Source of the DNA: Cristatella mucedo
Lineage: Eukaryota; Bryozoa; Phylactolaemata; Cristatellidae
Reading direction: 5' to 3'
DNA length: 64,000 nt
Assembly (NCBI GenBank): GCA_009760855.2
Contig: WPIO01000012.1
Span: 2,372,501-2,436,500, forward strand
A program made the translations under genes and the position numbers. The notes below the pieces were generated by a model. It was not told where the DNA came from. It was given only the letters and a program-made list of their open reading frames with translations, and made no database searches. Below are positions 25,101-36,194 of this stretch, in pieces (the stretch's first letter is position 1; the number at the start of each line of letters is the position of its first letter).

Positions 25101-28100
25101 CTCCGCTTAAAGACCGTTGGTGACAGAAGCTTTAGCTCTGCTGGTCCTAGGCTATGGAACTTGCTTCTCCAATTCTTACGCAACGAACACTACTTTCCTG
25201 TGGCCGACTATGGCACATCCTTTTCAGCGGTCCTGAGCTGCTACTTCCATGCTACTCACTACTCAACTGCTCTCCTGACTCTGCTATGCTTCCCACTTTC
25301 TCTTCGTTGCGTGAGACGAAGTCTGTTGGCTACCGAATGCGTACCGAAAGCCGCTTAGGCTGGGAGTGCTCTATACAAAACTCTCCTGCGTAACGCCCAC
25401 ATGGTCTTTGTGGAGTTACAGATGAAAATAGATTACATTACATTGCACACCTACTAGACATACAACTAGAGCAACTGTCAAAATCACATACAAGCTAAGA
25501 ACGTTATGAGACTCTATGCATGCAGTCCACCTCTATGTAAGACCCGCATCTTGCAAGATTTTTCAGCAGACAAGAAGAACATAAAATACCTGGTAGTCCT
25601 CGTGGGATATGTCCCCGTTGTGATATCGCCATTCGGCCTTTGACCTCAGCGACCTCAATTGGTCCTGCTGTAACATGGCCTCGGTAGGTCGTGGCGGTGT
25701 GGCACCATATGGGTGCTGTTGTGGCTGCATAGAAGGCTGCCTCGGAGAAGCAGGCTCACGGTAAGGTTCCTGCTGCTGCTGACGAAGGTCAATGTCGCCG
25801 TCGGGGCCATGGCTCCTATGTCCAGCTCCGTGGCTAAACGTGCGCTGATGAGTCTCCTTGAACGCAGTCCAGCCCGAATGAGCTGCCGGGCTAGCTAGAG
25901 GTGGACCAGCTGGATAGCGCCTATAGTCTTGGTCTTGGGCACCAAACAAGTCCCTGAAGAAAATATGCCTGGCGCTAATCATCTGGAGTGCCAGCATTCC
26001 GACCGCAGTCGTTGCTGTTTATAACTCAAGAGTATCTGACGGGATAATTGAAATGGCTCGCGGTTCGAATGGTCCCTGTGTACTGCCAACTATCACCAGC
26101 ATAACTAAACAATACATATCCGGCATAAGAACACCGAAATAACGTTAAACGACAGTCGTCGCAGAAAAAGCATTCTCGACAAATTATCCAGCCACGTGTC
26201 AACTGTAATACATCAACCAACTCATTGCTATACATCAACCAAGTGCAACATGATAACGAGAGCTTTCAACAACATACACTCCTATTACTTGTATTACATA
26301 CAATGCACGTGTTTAACACTAAAGTATGACACATTCTGTTGTCGGGACAATCGCACTAGATTTAAGAACAGCTGGAAAGTGGGCAACCCCACACGACTAA
26401 GGCCTTGTAGACTTCAGTGGGCAAGCAGGCATGCATCTACAAGCCGCCAAAGCATTTTTTTACCCTACAGTTGCAAAATGAGCATGGATCCGATTTTGTT
26501 GCTTACTCTCCACAAGGGCTAGTGAGCCGTGATAGCAAATTAGGTAAGGCAGTTGCTCTTCACGACCTCCGTCATGAGATCGTGGGTTCGAATCCTGCGG
26601 TGGGTGATCCTTTATTGCCAATGCAAGCGGTGGCGATAGCCTTTGAAGCTTTTCTGCTGCTGTACAAAAAGAGGCTGTTCAATCAGCCTAGTGTTTTTTC
26701 ATCAACTAGGATGGCTAGGTGCTTAGATTATGAAGGAATGAGAAAGGCAGTCATCATAGAATACTCTTGGAGGCTGTCATTAAAGGTGATATTGCAGTAG
26801 TTTGCCAGACACAAGTTTAGATTTCAAAGAAAAGGCTTCAATTAGCGGGGTCAACGAAATCTAGATTGACATTGTAGTGGCAAGCCATTATTTTCTATTG
26901 AGGTCCGCGGAGGTAGCCATGGCAAAATTTCCTTCGATAATCTAGGGCAACACAAGAAGAAAGTCTGGCCCAATTAGCGCGAACCTCACAATCTAACCCA
27001 GGGTACTTTCAGTATGCATAGAACGATAGTGGACTTGAATGGCTAATAAACACCCCTTTTGACTGAGACACTGAGAGCAAGGGCCGTGATTAGCCTACTC
27101 GATGCTCACAGTCAATGAGCACTGAAGAGGGGCTAGAAAAGGCTAAGAAAAGGCTAGAAAAAGGGACAAGCACTTCTTGCTCGCCTTCCATTCTCTCGAA
27201 ACCGCAAACGGCTGATGCGCCGTGCGGTTAAAATTCCACCAAAGCGATTCCGAGCTTTGTGGCTACACGCATTCAGCAGTCATGGTGTCCTACCCTGCCT
27301 CGTTGTAGGCGTCGTCGTCGTAGTCGTCCTCTTCGTCACTTCGGCGGCCTTTCTTCGTAGCCGGCAAGTCCTCAAAAAGGGCACAAGCGAGCTGGCTTTA
27401 GAACGTGCAGATAAACGAGTGCGCATGCGCACGCACCAGAGGCAGGCAGACACGCACGGAACTCACCTTCTCCTCATCCTCCGACGATTGTGTCTGCCTT
27501 TTTCTGGGCTGCACGCGCAAGTCAACGTCGTCGCAGACCGCCGCTGTGTCCATCGGAGCAGGCGGCTTGCCTTTGTGCTGAGAAGTAGCAGGCTGCAGCT
27601 TTCTCAGATCGACATCCTCGCGCACAGACGCAGATGCTGGCGGCACGGTCACGGCCGTTTGGTGAGCATCTGATGCTTGCTGTGGCGACTCGGTCGCCGG
27701 TGGTGGCGTGCGTCTCCTCGGCCGCATGTCCAAGTCGCCGTGACTGGCAGCTGGTTGTGGTGCCGAAGCTCTAGCCCTTGGTGACCTGGTCACCAAGAAG
27801 GAGCACGCTAAGCAACTCCTGCTAATCCACACGAATACGGCCACACGGCCCATCATGGCACATCTGGCCAGCTCTGCCAACCAGCCAGGTAAGCTGACCT
27901 TCGACGGCAGAGGCAAAGCAAGGAATTCCATCAGGGGCAGGGGAGCAAGACTGGCAAAATTTGTATGTAGGGGCAAGACCCACAAGTTATAAAAAAAATT
28001 ATATCGCATCATTGTGCTTATCCAATACAACTTCGGCGGTTGCTCGTCGAGTGGAACTAGGACATAATTATGCCGTCGGCGACGGCACTTACGAATAGGA

Positions 28101-31100
28101 GGTGTGGCCCACGTCCTTGCCCCACACTAGGGGGCCATTGCCCCCTGGCTCTGCCACTGTGCCACGGCAGCATTCGCTTCACGTGGGAATAGGCTGCCGT
28201 GGCACACGGTGCAGCTACCCAGTGCAGCTACCCAGTGCTTAAGGGGGCTCTATCCACACAGCCGGCTAGCGACAATGGTCTCACCAGCCGTCGGATTCCC
28301 TGCAACTGATCAGCAGACACAAACCATCAGAGGCAATGAATGCACAGCCTTAACAGGTGCTGGGCATTGCAAGCAGCATGCACAAAGGGGGCATGACCCC
28401 CACTACGATTGACTGGCTGGGGGGGGCAAGGTCAAGGTTCAACCCTCCCCCTCACAGGGCTCAGCTCCACTTACCGAATACCTGGCGTTGGCCCAGTTAA
28501 CACAGCTGCCAACTGCACGCTAACGAGGTTAGCTGATTTAACAGCCTCATTTGTATAGCGGCAGAAGTGCCTAACGGCCATCACCAGCACGAGCAGTGGG
28601 CAATGAAGGATCGATCGCCCGCTGCCGGACTCGAGCCCGAGACCCGTGTCGTGAAGAGCAAGCACCTTGCCTTCTGGGCCTAGACCCAGGGCAACAAGGC
28701 AAACCCCAACCCTTCCTCTCCCCTCCAGCACAAGCTAACCCCCACAAAGCACGCCCAGGTGGCGAGCAAGCTACTGGGCAGGTGAGCACAAGCAATTGCT
28801 ACCCACAAGCCATTGCTACCGTGTCATCAGCTGAGGTAGCCCTAAGAGACATGCTCAGCTGGATAAAAACCACGAAAAGAACTAGCCTAAATGGACGGCT
28901 GACAGTGCAGCAGGGCAACTAGCCGAAGATATGCTTCCGTGGTAACCGGCGCCGAAAATGTATTTCGACACTGTGCAGGGCATGTGGCAAGCCGTATGTA
29001 GCACTCGGAGCTGTTCTCACCCAACTACATAAATAAACAAATCCTAGCTGATTAAACAGCTTCTTTTAGTATAGCGACAGAAGAGCCTTTTACGGCTATC
29101 ACCACTGCTTGCCACGGCGATAAAGGATTGCCCACCGCAGGAATCGAACCCACGACCTCGGGACCGAGGTCGTGAAAGCAACCGCCTTATCTAGTGTGCC
29201 ATCACGGCTCACCATTAGATATGCACCCGAGCTTGGTGAAGTGAGGACGAATTAGCAAACAGTGGGAACTGCTGAAATGCTTTGTCGAGTCAATGCATCC
29301 AGCATGCACCGCCAGGACGACAGCAGACACCAGCAGCTGCAGTACATTAAGCAGTTTTGACTAACCTGGACCGTGACCTTCGCGGGGCATGGGGACTTCC
29401 GGGTCTGCGCCCATTCTCCGGACTACCATTCCGCCGATAAACTCGCACCGGTGGCTGCTTCTTTGGTATTTTCATTGCCATTATAGGACTTCGTTTTGGT
29501 TCTGTAATCCGGTCATCCTTATCTTGGCTGTTCTTTGGCCCCGGTTTAATTCTTTCATCCTTGTCGACCGCAGCTGTACCTAGAATACATGCGATTGCAT
29601 CTGTGAAAAGATGATTGCATCCGTGCAGAGACGGCACTTGTCATCTCACGGTGAGCCTGCCTCTTTGTCTCGAAGTGTTGCCGCAAAAGCGGGACACAAT
29701 CGACATACAACCGTGCAACGAAGCACCCACGTGCGTGGGCTGCCAGAGAGGGCAGCACAGCGGGCTCTAGACGCCGCAGCCTACCGGCAGATGCTGCAGC
29801 TGTGGCCGCATGTCGCTGCCTGCCGCCGCCGGTGCTAGGCACTCTGTCAGACGTGGCACCGGCAGGCGCCTCAGGCTGTGAGCGGCCACCTTTGGGGCCT
29901 GCGCGGCTAGTGGCCACAGTGGCGGCGGCGGCTACAGCAGCAGCCGCCGCGGGAGCCCTGCTGCTGCTGTCGCCAGCTTTCGGCTGCTTCCTATCCTTAG
30001 TCTCGGTCCGGAGGTGAGGCTCCTTTTTAACTGCGAACATTGAACGGAGCCGAGTCACGGCCGCCGCTTCGACAGGCAGAAGCAGGATATCAAAAGGCGA
30101 GTGAAAGCGTACGGCAACGGCTAACGACACAGCGAATACTAGCGCTGAACAGCTGCATGTGCACGGGACTGACAACGGTTACCTTCTGTGCGCACACCGT
30201 CCTTGGCCTTGGCCGCGTCCACCCTCATATCGATGTCGGCCGAAGCACTCCTGCCAACTGCGTCGGCCACTTTCTGCCGCTCGACCCGAGGCACTCGCTC
30301 GTCCTTGTCTTGTAGCGCCGACCCCTTGCTATTCCGCTCCACAGCGCTGCCAGAAGCAGAAGCACCCTGCTTCGTGCCCGGCTCGCTGCCCTCTCGGCCA
30401 CTGCTCGAGTTCTGTGCCGACCCTCTGCCCTTCAAAGGAATTCCGGCACGGTGTGCCGCGGCCACTGGGGCACGATCGGCCTGGTCCTGCAGCTGGAGCG
30501 GTTCAGCCAGCTGCCCCGCGACGGCCTGCGGCACAGTCGGTGGCTTACCGTCGCCCAGCCTCGCATCGCCACTACGCACGGGTCCTTTGCTAACTTTTGC
30601 AACCCTGTCACCCGATTTCGCCGGCTTGCTTTTCTCGCTGCCAGCAGCAGCCACCGCCGCTGTAGCAACGCTCTCGGCAGCACGCTCCCGCTTTACGTCA
30701 CGTACTGATAGTCTCTCATCCTTGTCCTTGCTGTTCACGTCCGGCCTTGACATTGAAAAGGTGGCATCACGTATCGGCGAAATCCTCTTGGACATGCCCT
30801 GCATGCCGAGCAGCACCTTGGCGGCAGCGCCCGACGGCGCTGATGCCACAGGCGGCGGCATCGGTCTGCGCGCAGTGCTCAGCGCCTCAGCGGCCGGCTG
30901 CCCGCGAGACCTGCCATCTCCTGCGGCGGGCTCCTGCCGTGGGTCTGCCAGCTGCTTCCTGCTCCGTCCGGCTCCTCCTGCTGAGGCCACGGGGGAAAAC
31001 TCCGAGCGAGCACCGCCACGGCGAGCACAAGCGCTCGAGAATGAGCCGAAAGCACAGCCAAGCGGCTTACCTTGCACGCTCTCATCGGCTTTGACCACCA

Positions 31101-33982
31101 GTGTCGAAGCGGCAGCAGCAGAGGGCGCAGCAGCTGCTGCACTCCAGCCGGCCTGGTAAGCAGTGCCGGTAGCTACAGTGGCGGCAGTGTGGCGTCTCTG
31201 CACACCAGGCGCCCTTTGATTATCTGCAATGGGCCCTGCAGCGGCGGCGGCAGTAGCGCCGTGATTAGCTAGTGCGTGGTTAGGTGTTCGGACGCTAGTG
31301 GACTCGCCACCTCTGTCCTCGGATAACGGTAGTGGTAGCAGCGGCGGCGGGTGACTGAGGCTACTAGCTAGCAAGGTCGAGTGCTGCTGGTCTCTGAGAG
31401 ACGATGCGGCGTCTCTCGGCCTGCTGCTAATTCGTGGGTCTTGCAACTCCTCAGTTTTTCGCAACACACTTTGTGCAGCCGGTGCTGAAAGTGCTGCAGG
31501 CTGCAAGCACGAACAAACGACATTGTTGAGCGCTGCCGCTCCTGCCCCGGGAGGAGGCGGAGGCATGCAAAGCAAGTGCCAGACACGGTGGCCAGCCTCC
31601 GCTGAGCAAGTCAGTGCAGTGCGCGCCTGCTACCAGCGGTGCCTGCAAAGGTCACGGCAGGCTGCGTCGAGCTGCCACATTATTATGTCACCGGCAAGCG
31701 TACCTAGCAGTAGACAGCTAGCAGGAGAAACCGCAGGCGGCTACAAACAGAGACACTGCCCGACCCCTCCTTGAACTACCACTACACGTGCCTCTGCACT
31801 GGCCTGAGACGACGAGCTGCCAACGACTTGCATAAAAGAAGAAAAGACGACACAGTGCAGCCCCGGCAGGGAAACCAGCAGCAGCACCTTGCTCAGCTTC
31901 CCAGGCGCCGGAGGCCCAGGGCCGAAGCGTGCTGCTGCTGCTGCAGCGAGCTCAGTGCGTGCAGCCGGTGACTGCCTGCGCGTTTAGATGCCGGCACGCA
32001 GGCTGCAGGGCTGTCCCACGGTGAAAACCGGCAGCCAGCGCGACGCAAAAGCCGCGCTGCCGCCTCCGCGCAAAGAAGAGGCAGCAGCACCAGCACGAGC
32101 TCGTCCACGAAGAGGCACGCATGCACCGTGTCACGCCGTACGCAGCAACACACGTCAGCGGAACAAAACTTTAATTGGAATATATTGAATGGTGCTCGAG
32201 TAGTGCTGTAACAGTAGTAGTAGTAGCTAACCACCTGTTGCTTTAGTTTCTCTAGCTTTTCCAGATGCGCCTTGGCGTGAGCCAGCTCCAGCTCCAGCTT
32301 CTGCTGCTGCAGCTTGAGCAGCTCGTCCTGCTTGGCCATCAGCTGTCTCTTCACGTCGTCCGAGTCAGGCAAGCTTCGCTGCTGCTGCTGCTCAGTCACA
32401 GCAGAGGCAGCTGCTGTCGCCGCCGAAGCAGCCGTCGCCGCCGAAGCAGTGATCGTTGAAGCAGCCTGCTCATCGGCCGCAGGCTGCTAAGATCAAAGCA
32501 AAGAATCAGGTAAAAAATAGGCCCCCCTCCGCCCTCATCGGGCGACCGAGTCCGAGGAAGGGGAAAGAAAATGGACGGAGCTAGCTAGTCGGAGGCGCTA
32601 GCACTCTTTGGAAGTACAGCGAGCTGCTTTCTCGGTACAGCAAAGCAATCAGCATTCAGGGAAGGACGTTACATCTAGTGAGGCATATGGAGAGGGGGGA
32701 AGCACGACCTCGTGCGACCGACCCATCCACCGACATCGTGCAGCTGCGATGCGTGCAGATGCTCAAGGTCATGCACAGCTGCTGCGACATACCCGGGACA
32801 GGAACTTGGGGTTGACGTGAATGCCGGTTGACGGCGCCGTAAGGGCCTGCGGCGGCACGTGCGGAACCGGCCAGGCCGGGTCGATTCGGCTGACCAGCAC
32901 GTCAATCGTATACAGTTTCCTCAGCGGAAAGATGTCGTTCCAAGTTTGCCTCAGCTTGTACATGGCCTGCCTCGTCTTCTCGTCCACCTTTGGCAAGCCG
33001 CAGAATAAACGAAGCCTTCACGCGGACTGCCCCTGACCCTCTGACAGCGCACAGCTGGCAAAACCAGATGCTCACACGTCGCCTAACCATCGGAACGCAC
33101 CTGTTCGAACACGTGACAGAAAACGTGGGCGATGTTCTTCCTGAACAGCGGTACATATGGGCTCTCCCTGGCATTTTTAATTATTGAATCTATTAGATAG
33201 AGTGCTGGCAACTTCTCTCCCGGTTTCACCTGTGCCAACAGACAAATCAGTGCAGTTGAGAAGGATGCCAAAACTTGACCGCGGCGCACGCACAGAATCA
33301 ATCACTCACTCGTGCCCGCGACTGACTACTACTGCCAAACATAGCAAACACCTTCGAGGATGACAAGCACTCCGGCAAGATATCAAGCACTCCGGCACGA
33401 ACGCAAACGGCGTGCAGAAGGCGACAGACGCAAAGTTTCTTAGATTCGCGGCAGTCGGGCGCAGTTTCTTAATACGCCAGCACCATCTAGCTACCACTCG
33501 ACAAAAACGCATCCCAACTGGAGACTCGGCGAGAGGGTCAGACGCCGAGTGCAACCGAGAGAGTTACAGCTGTCGGCACGACTGGACCAAGCGACAGCGG
33601 ACATTAAAGGTCGGCGGGCATTGCATGACTGAATCAACATAGTACGTGTGACGCCGGCGTGTAGCCGACTACCGGTGGCTGTCGCTACGAACGCATAAAA
33701 GGGCTCCTCAACCGCCGGTACGCCAAGACGGAGCTTCCGTGCCGAGCGTGAAACGAAGTGCCAGCGATCAAGCCTCATGCAATACGTCAAAAACACATTA
33801 CACAAGCGACGTGCACAGCTGCCTACCTTCTGAATATGTGTCTCAATAACTTCAACAATATGTTCGGCGAACTGCTGGTTCTCGTCGGCGAGCATGGTCA
33901 GCATGTTTATCAAAGGCTTGCTATTGGCAACCAAATCATTTAGCGAAGAACGGTAATCCTCCGCAGCGGCTGCTGCGTCCAT
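16551..33982 (-). CDS. PCF11: pre-mRNA cleavage complex 2 protein Pcf11 (22 exons)
   Basis: Exons, high to low: 33982-33827, 33229-33101, 32987-32793, 32486-32235, 31500-31071, 30977-30198, 30030-29785, 29579-29366, 27785-27467, 27370-27294, 25953-25590, 22392-22149, 21743-21330, 21215-20995, 20895-20748, 19740-19484, 19322-18947, 18765-18540, 18393-18210, 17994-17842, 17744-17652, 17174-16551. Every junction is GT-AG and phase-consistent, giving about 2033 residues (human 1555). Residues 1-150 form the CTD-interacting domain (SKPLINMLTMLADEN, YLIDSIIKNA, TWNDIFPLRKLY, IHVNPKFL). A Gln-rich coiled coil follows (KQDELLKLQQQKLELEL). The middle is Ala/Ser/Pro-rich with DKDER repeats, then PPRE-type repeats (about 1230-1600). 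VDVNELFSKLL, zinc finger 1 (CATCGMRF, HLDWHFRQN), KWYFPIDVWVTYEEF and zinc finger 2 (CEICGDPFEHFWGEEEEAWH, YHPICYED) complete the family order. Pcf11 with Clp1 couples 3'-end cleavage to polymerase II termination. The short exon at 27370-27294 is the least certain. Confidence 0.95.
20115..20605 (+). mobile_element. LINE family B fragment inside a PCF11 intron
   Basis: Antisense to PCF11, in the intron between 20748 and 19740. It contains GAACTGCTGCACCAGTTTCA and CTCTCCTGACTCTGCTATGC, and ends in TAGTCTTTGTGGGGTTACAG followed by CATTACATTA. It is 5'-truncated. Confidence 0.85.
22064..22098. repeat. (GA)n microsatellite in a PCF11 intron
   Basis: About 17 GA units between the exons at 22149 and 21743. 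On the transcribed strand it is a CU tract about 320 bases upstream of the exon 13 acceptor. Confidence 0.95.
24970..25445 (+). mobile_element. LINE family B fragment inside a PCF11 intron
   Basis: In the 3.2 kb intron 25589-22393, antisense to the gene. Contains TGACCCACAAGGCCCATCAC, GAATTGCTGCTGCAGCAGCT, CTCTCCTGACTCTGCTATGC and the 3' block ATGGTCTTTGTGGAGTTACA with ATTACATTACAT. The rest of this intron (22393-24969) shows no gene or repeat that I recognise. Confidence 0.85.
26520..26702 (+). repeat. tRNA-derived SINE, best-preserved copy
   Basis: Head GTGAGCCGTGATAGCAAATT followed by AGGTAAGGCAGTTGCT (A-box region) and a perfect B-box core GGTTCGAATCC. Then come GATCCTTTATTGCCAATGCA, GCTTTTCTGCTGCTGTACAA and GAGGCTGTTCAATCAGCC with a T-rich end. 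It lies in the PCF11 intron 27293-25954, antisense. This copy defines the family. Confidence 0.9.
28528..28690 (-). repeat. tRNA-derived SINE
   Basis: Sense orientation within a PCF11 intron. Begins GCTGATTTAACAGCCTCATT, has the inverse B box GGACTCGAGCCCGAGACC, and ends near GAGCAAGCACCTTGCC. Confidence 0.85.
29045..29212 (-). repeat. tRNA-derived SINE, near full length
   Basis: From TAGCTGATTAAACAGCTTCT through AGGAATCGAACCCACGACCT (inverse B box) to TGTGCCATCACGGCTCACC (inverse head). It lies in the PCF11 intron 29365-27786, about 0.5 kb from a SINE of the same orientation. Confidence 0.9.
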
Positions 33983-35500
33983 TTCGCCGACGCTCTGCTG
34001 CCTCGACGGCAAGCCGCAGCGCTCGACCGCTCAGGCGCAACGTTCAACGATCATGCCACAGGAACAGTTACTGTATATTCAAAACATGGCGAACAAACAT
34101 GCGTGAAGTATAAAATAATGGTAATCGTACTATAACTTAAAATTTATTCTATTATTTTAATAATAAAACATTTTTAAGCAGTTTTAGGAAAGATAAATCG
34201 AAATCTTGTTAGAATCAAAGCCAACGTCCTTGACCTTGTTTCCTAGCGCCGTTGCTGTAGCCTTCCTAGTCGCTGTTAGTGCACTACTGTCAACGTGTAT
34301 CCTTGTTTGAGAGTCACTATCACTACCGTAAGCATTAATTTTAGGTGTCTACTTTCTTTCCTTTGAACTGCGTTCACACTGTTTGACAAGAGCTTATCTG
34401 GTATTTGCCGTGGCATGGTTACACGAGCTGCCGTCTCCTGACCGCGCGCTGGTTTCGAGGGACAATCCGCAGATATATCCGGCCTCCTTCGCAACTCTAC
34501 ATTGCCGTGGAGTTTCATTATTCCTTCGCACGTTAGCTGTGTTTGATGGTAAATCGTCACGCAAACAAGCCGCACAGAAGCCACACCAGAGTGCACTTGC
34601 TTCCTTCAAAGCGTATGTGAAGTGCGTCGAACGAGATTTAGTTCCCCGATGGCATTATACTCTATTATTATTATTACTATTATTGTTTCTGATGTAGAAA
34701 TCAATCAGACTCGGCTGTGTAGGTTGACGCTGCACAGGCCACCTGCTTGGATAGCCGCAGTTGTCCCCACGCTGAAAGCCTGTGTGTTAGTACATTAACG
34801 AAAGCCGCAAAACTAGCCGGTGTGATGCGACTTTAGTCTTTGATGCGATGTGATGCGACTTTAGTCTTTGCCCGAGATGCATCCTCCTCCATCCGGAGAC
34901 CATGCAAGCGAGCTGGAAGTGAGTGTACCTGTATTAACTGGCTGGTTTTAATTGCACACTAAAAAGTCTGGAAGCCGCTTGTAATTAGTTGGCTGACGGT
35001 GCTTGCGGTGTGCCAAAAAAAGAATCAACCGCCCAGTCATCTCGTAGCTAGTTAAAATGACCGCTAGATACCCTGGGACTTGGGCATCCAAATCTGACTG
35101 TACTCCACAAAGAAAAATTCGGATACGATCTTCGGCCACCCTGGCTGTGATCTTGTGCGAGTGAATCCTAGAGAATCCCACAGTCAAACGGTAAACCGAT
35201 CTTTCCTATTAGCAGCAGATCATCTGCAGTGTATTGGGACGTGGATGCTGAATGTCTGCTCTGACTTGAGCATTTCAATGAGTGGAGGAGGACCTGCATA
35301 TTCCCGAAGGATCTGCATTTTTCTTAACAACAGTGTGCCAGAAAGGATTGGCAACATTCTGTGATAGTGTGTGGCTATATTTATTAGTTGCTTTTATTTT
35401 ACGGTCAATTTTTAGGTCCATAGCATTGCACAAAATCGGGCTTGCTTAGATAAGGATACCACAAGCCAAGTTAGCTCATGGGTTTGGGGCTCCCATATTG
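33983..35500. other. divergent spacer upstream of PCF11
   Basis: This is the 5' flank of PCF11. A 28-bp tandem duplication, GTGATGCGACTTTAGTCTTT plus eight bases, lies near 34821-34869. Just after it, ATG at 34877 opens 14 codons ending at a GTGAGT donor (34919), a possible unassigned first exon. Plus-strand frame 34383-34697 has no known domain. Confidence 0.35.
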
Positions 35501-35539
35501 ACTTCTGTAACTTGCCCCCCCCTGCCGGTCTCCTTGTCT

Positions 35540-35695
35540 GTGCAATTGGACGCTTGCAGCTGGTGCCTAACTGTACGTCCAGGCTTATCATTTGTGAGCT
35601 TCACGAATGACATATGGCACCACTTCTCACCGACCTGTACTGGCCTATCATCAAACTGTGCATCAACGTCCAGATTCTGTTGCCCAACTTTTAGT
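35540..35695 (+). mobile_element. LINE family A fragment, strongly decayed
   Basis: Similar to the family A reverse-transcriptase tail: GCAGCTGGTGCCTAACTGTA, CACCACTTCTCACCGACCTG, TACTGGCC and a CATCAACGTCCAGATTCT segment. Many substitutions and no open frame. Confidence 0.6.
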
Positions 35696-35704
35696 TTGCC
35701 TACG

Positions 35705-35846
35705 GTAAGATGCTCACACCTCGCGACCCATGGCACAAGTTCGAGTCTAGCAGGTGGCAACAAAGGCTTGCCCACTGCAAGCAAAGATGACGGCCACTAT
35801 GGCTCTTCTGCCGATATATAAATGAGACTGTAAATCTGCTGACCTC
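35705..35846 (+). repeat. tRNA-derived SINE
   Basis: Reads GTAAGATGCTCACACCTCGC, AAGTTCGAGTCTAGCAGG (B-box remnant), GGCTCTTCTGCCGATATATA and ATGAGACTGTAAATCTGCTG. Confidence 0.75.
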
Positions 35847-36194
35847 TTCTCATATTCACGTCGTGGCATTTTTACTTTGCAGGTGATTTCCTTCGAAAGC
35901 TAAAGGGTGTGAGGAATGAGCCTGGACATGTCACTGGAGCCGACAAATCATGCATATTGACGACATGATCCCGACCTGCATGCCCTGTAAAATAAGCTCG
36001 AGCGGTGAGTATCTGCATCTTGCGTGCTTGCGTAATATTTATAGAATTTAGTTCATGTTATTTCAGAGTAAGGGAATTATGAACAACCATATTTGATTGA
36101 CATGCACCAAGAGGTTTCCTGCACTTAGTAGATGGATTTTGTTACGTCAGTGAACAATTTATCTAGGCAAAAGCAAAAAATTACTCTGCTAAAG

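Noticed and set aside
26520-26610. tRNA gene
   Set aside because: The B box is good, but no acceptor-stem pairing or clear anticodon arm was found and the same head occurs on many SINE copies; it is a SINE head.
30188-31159. 323-codon plus-strand open frame
   Set aside because: It lies antisense over PCF11 exons 5 and 6, whose minus-strand frames join in phase. GC-rich, Ala/Ser-rich coding sequence leaves the opposite strand open.
33983-34012. PCF11 start ten codons upstream at 34012
   Set aside because: The codon there is TTG. The first ATG in frame is 33982, which places the CTD-interacting domain at the usual distance from the start.
34383-34697. 104-codon open frame near the PCF11 promoter
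   Set aside because: No recognised motif, no splice support, and it ends in an ATT-rich run.
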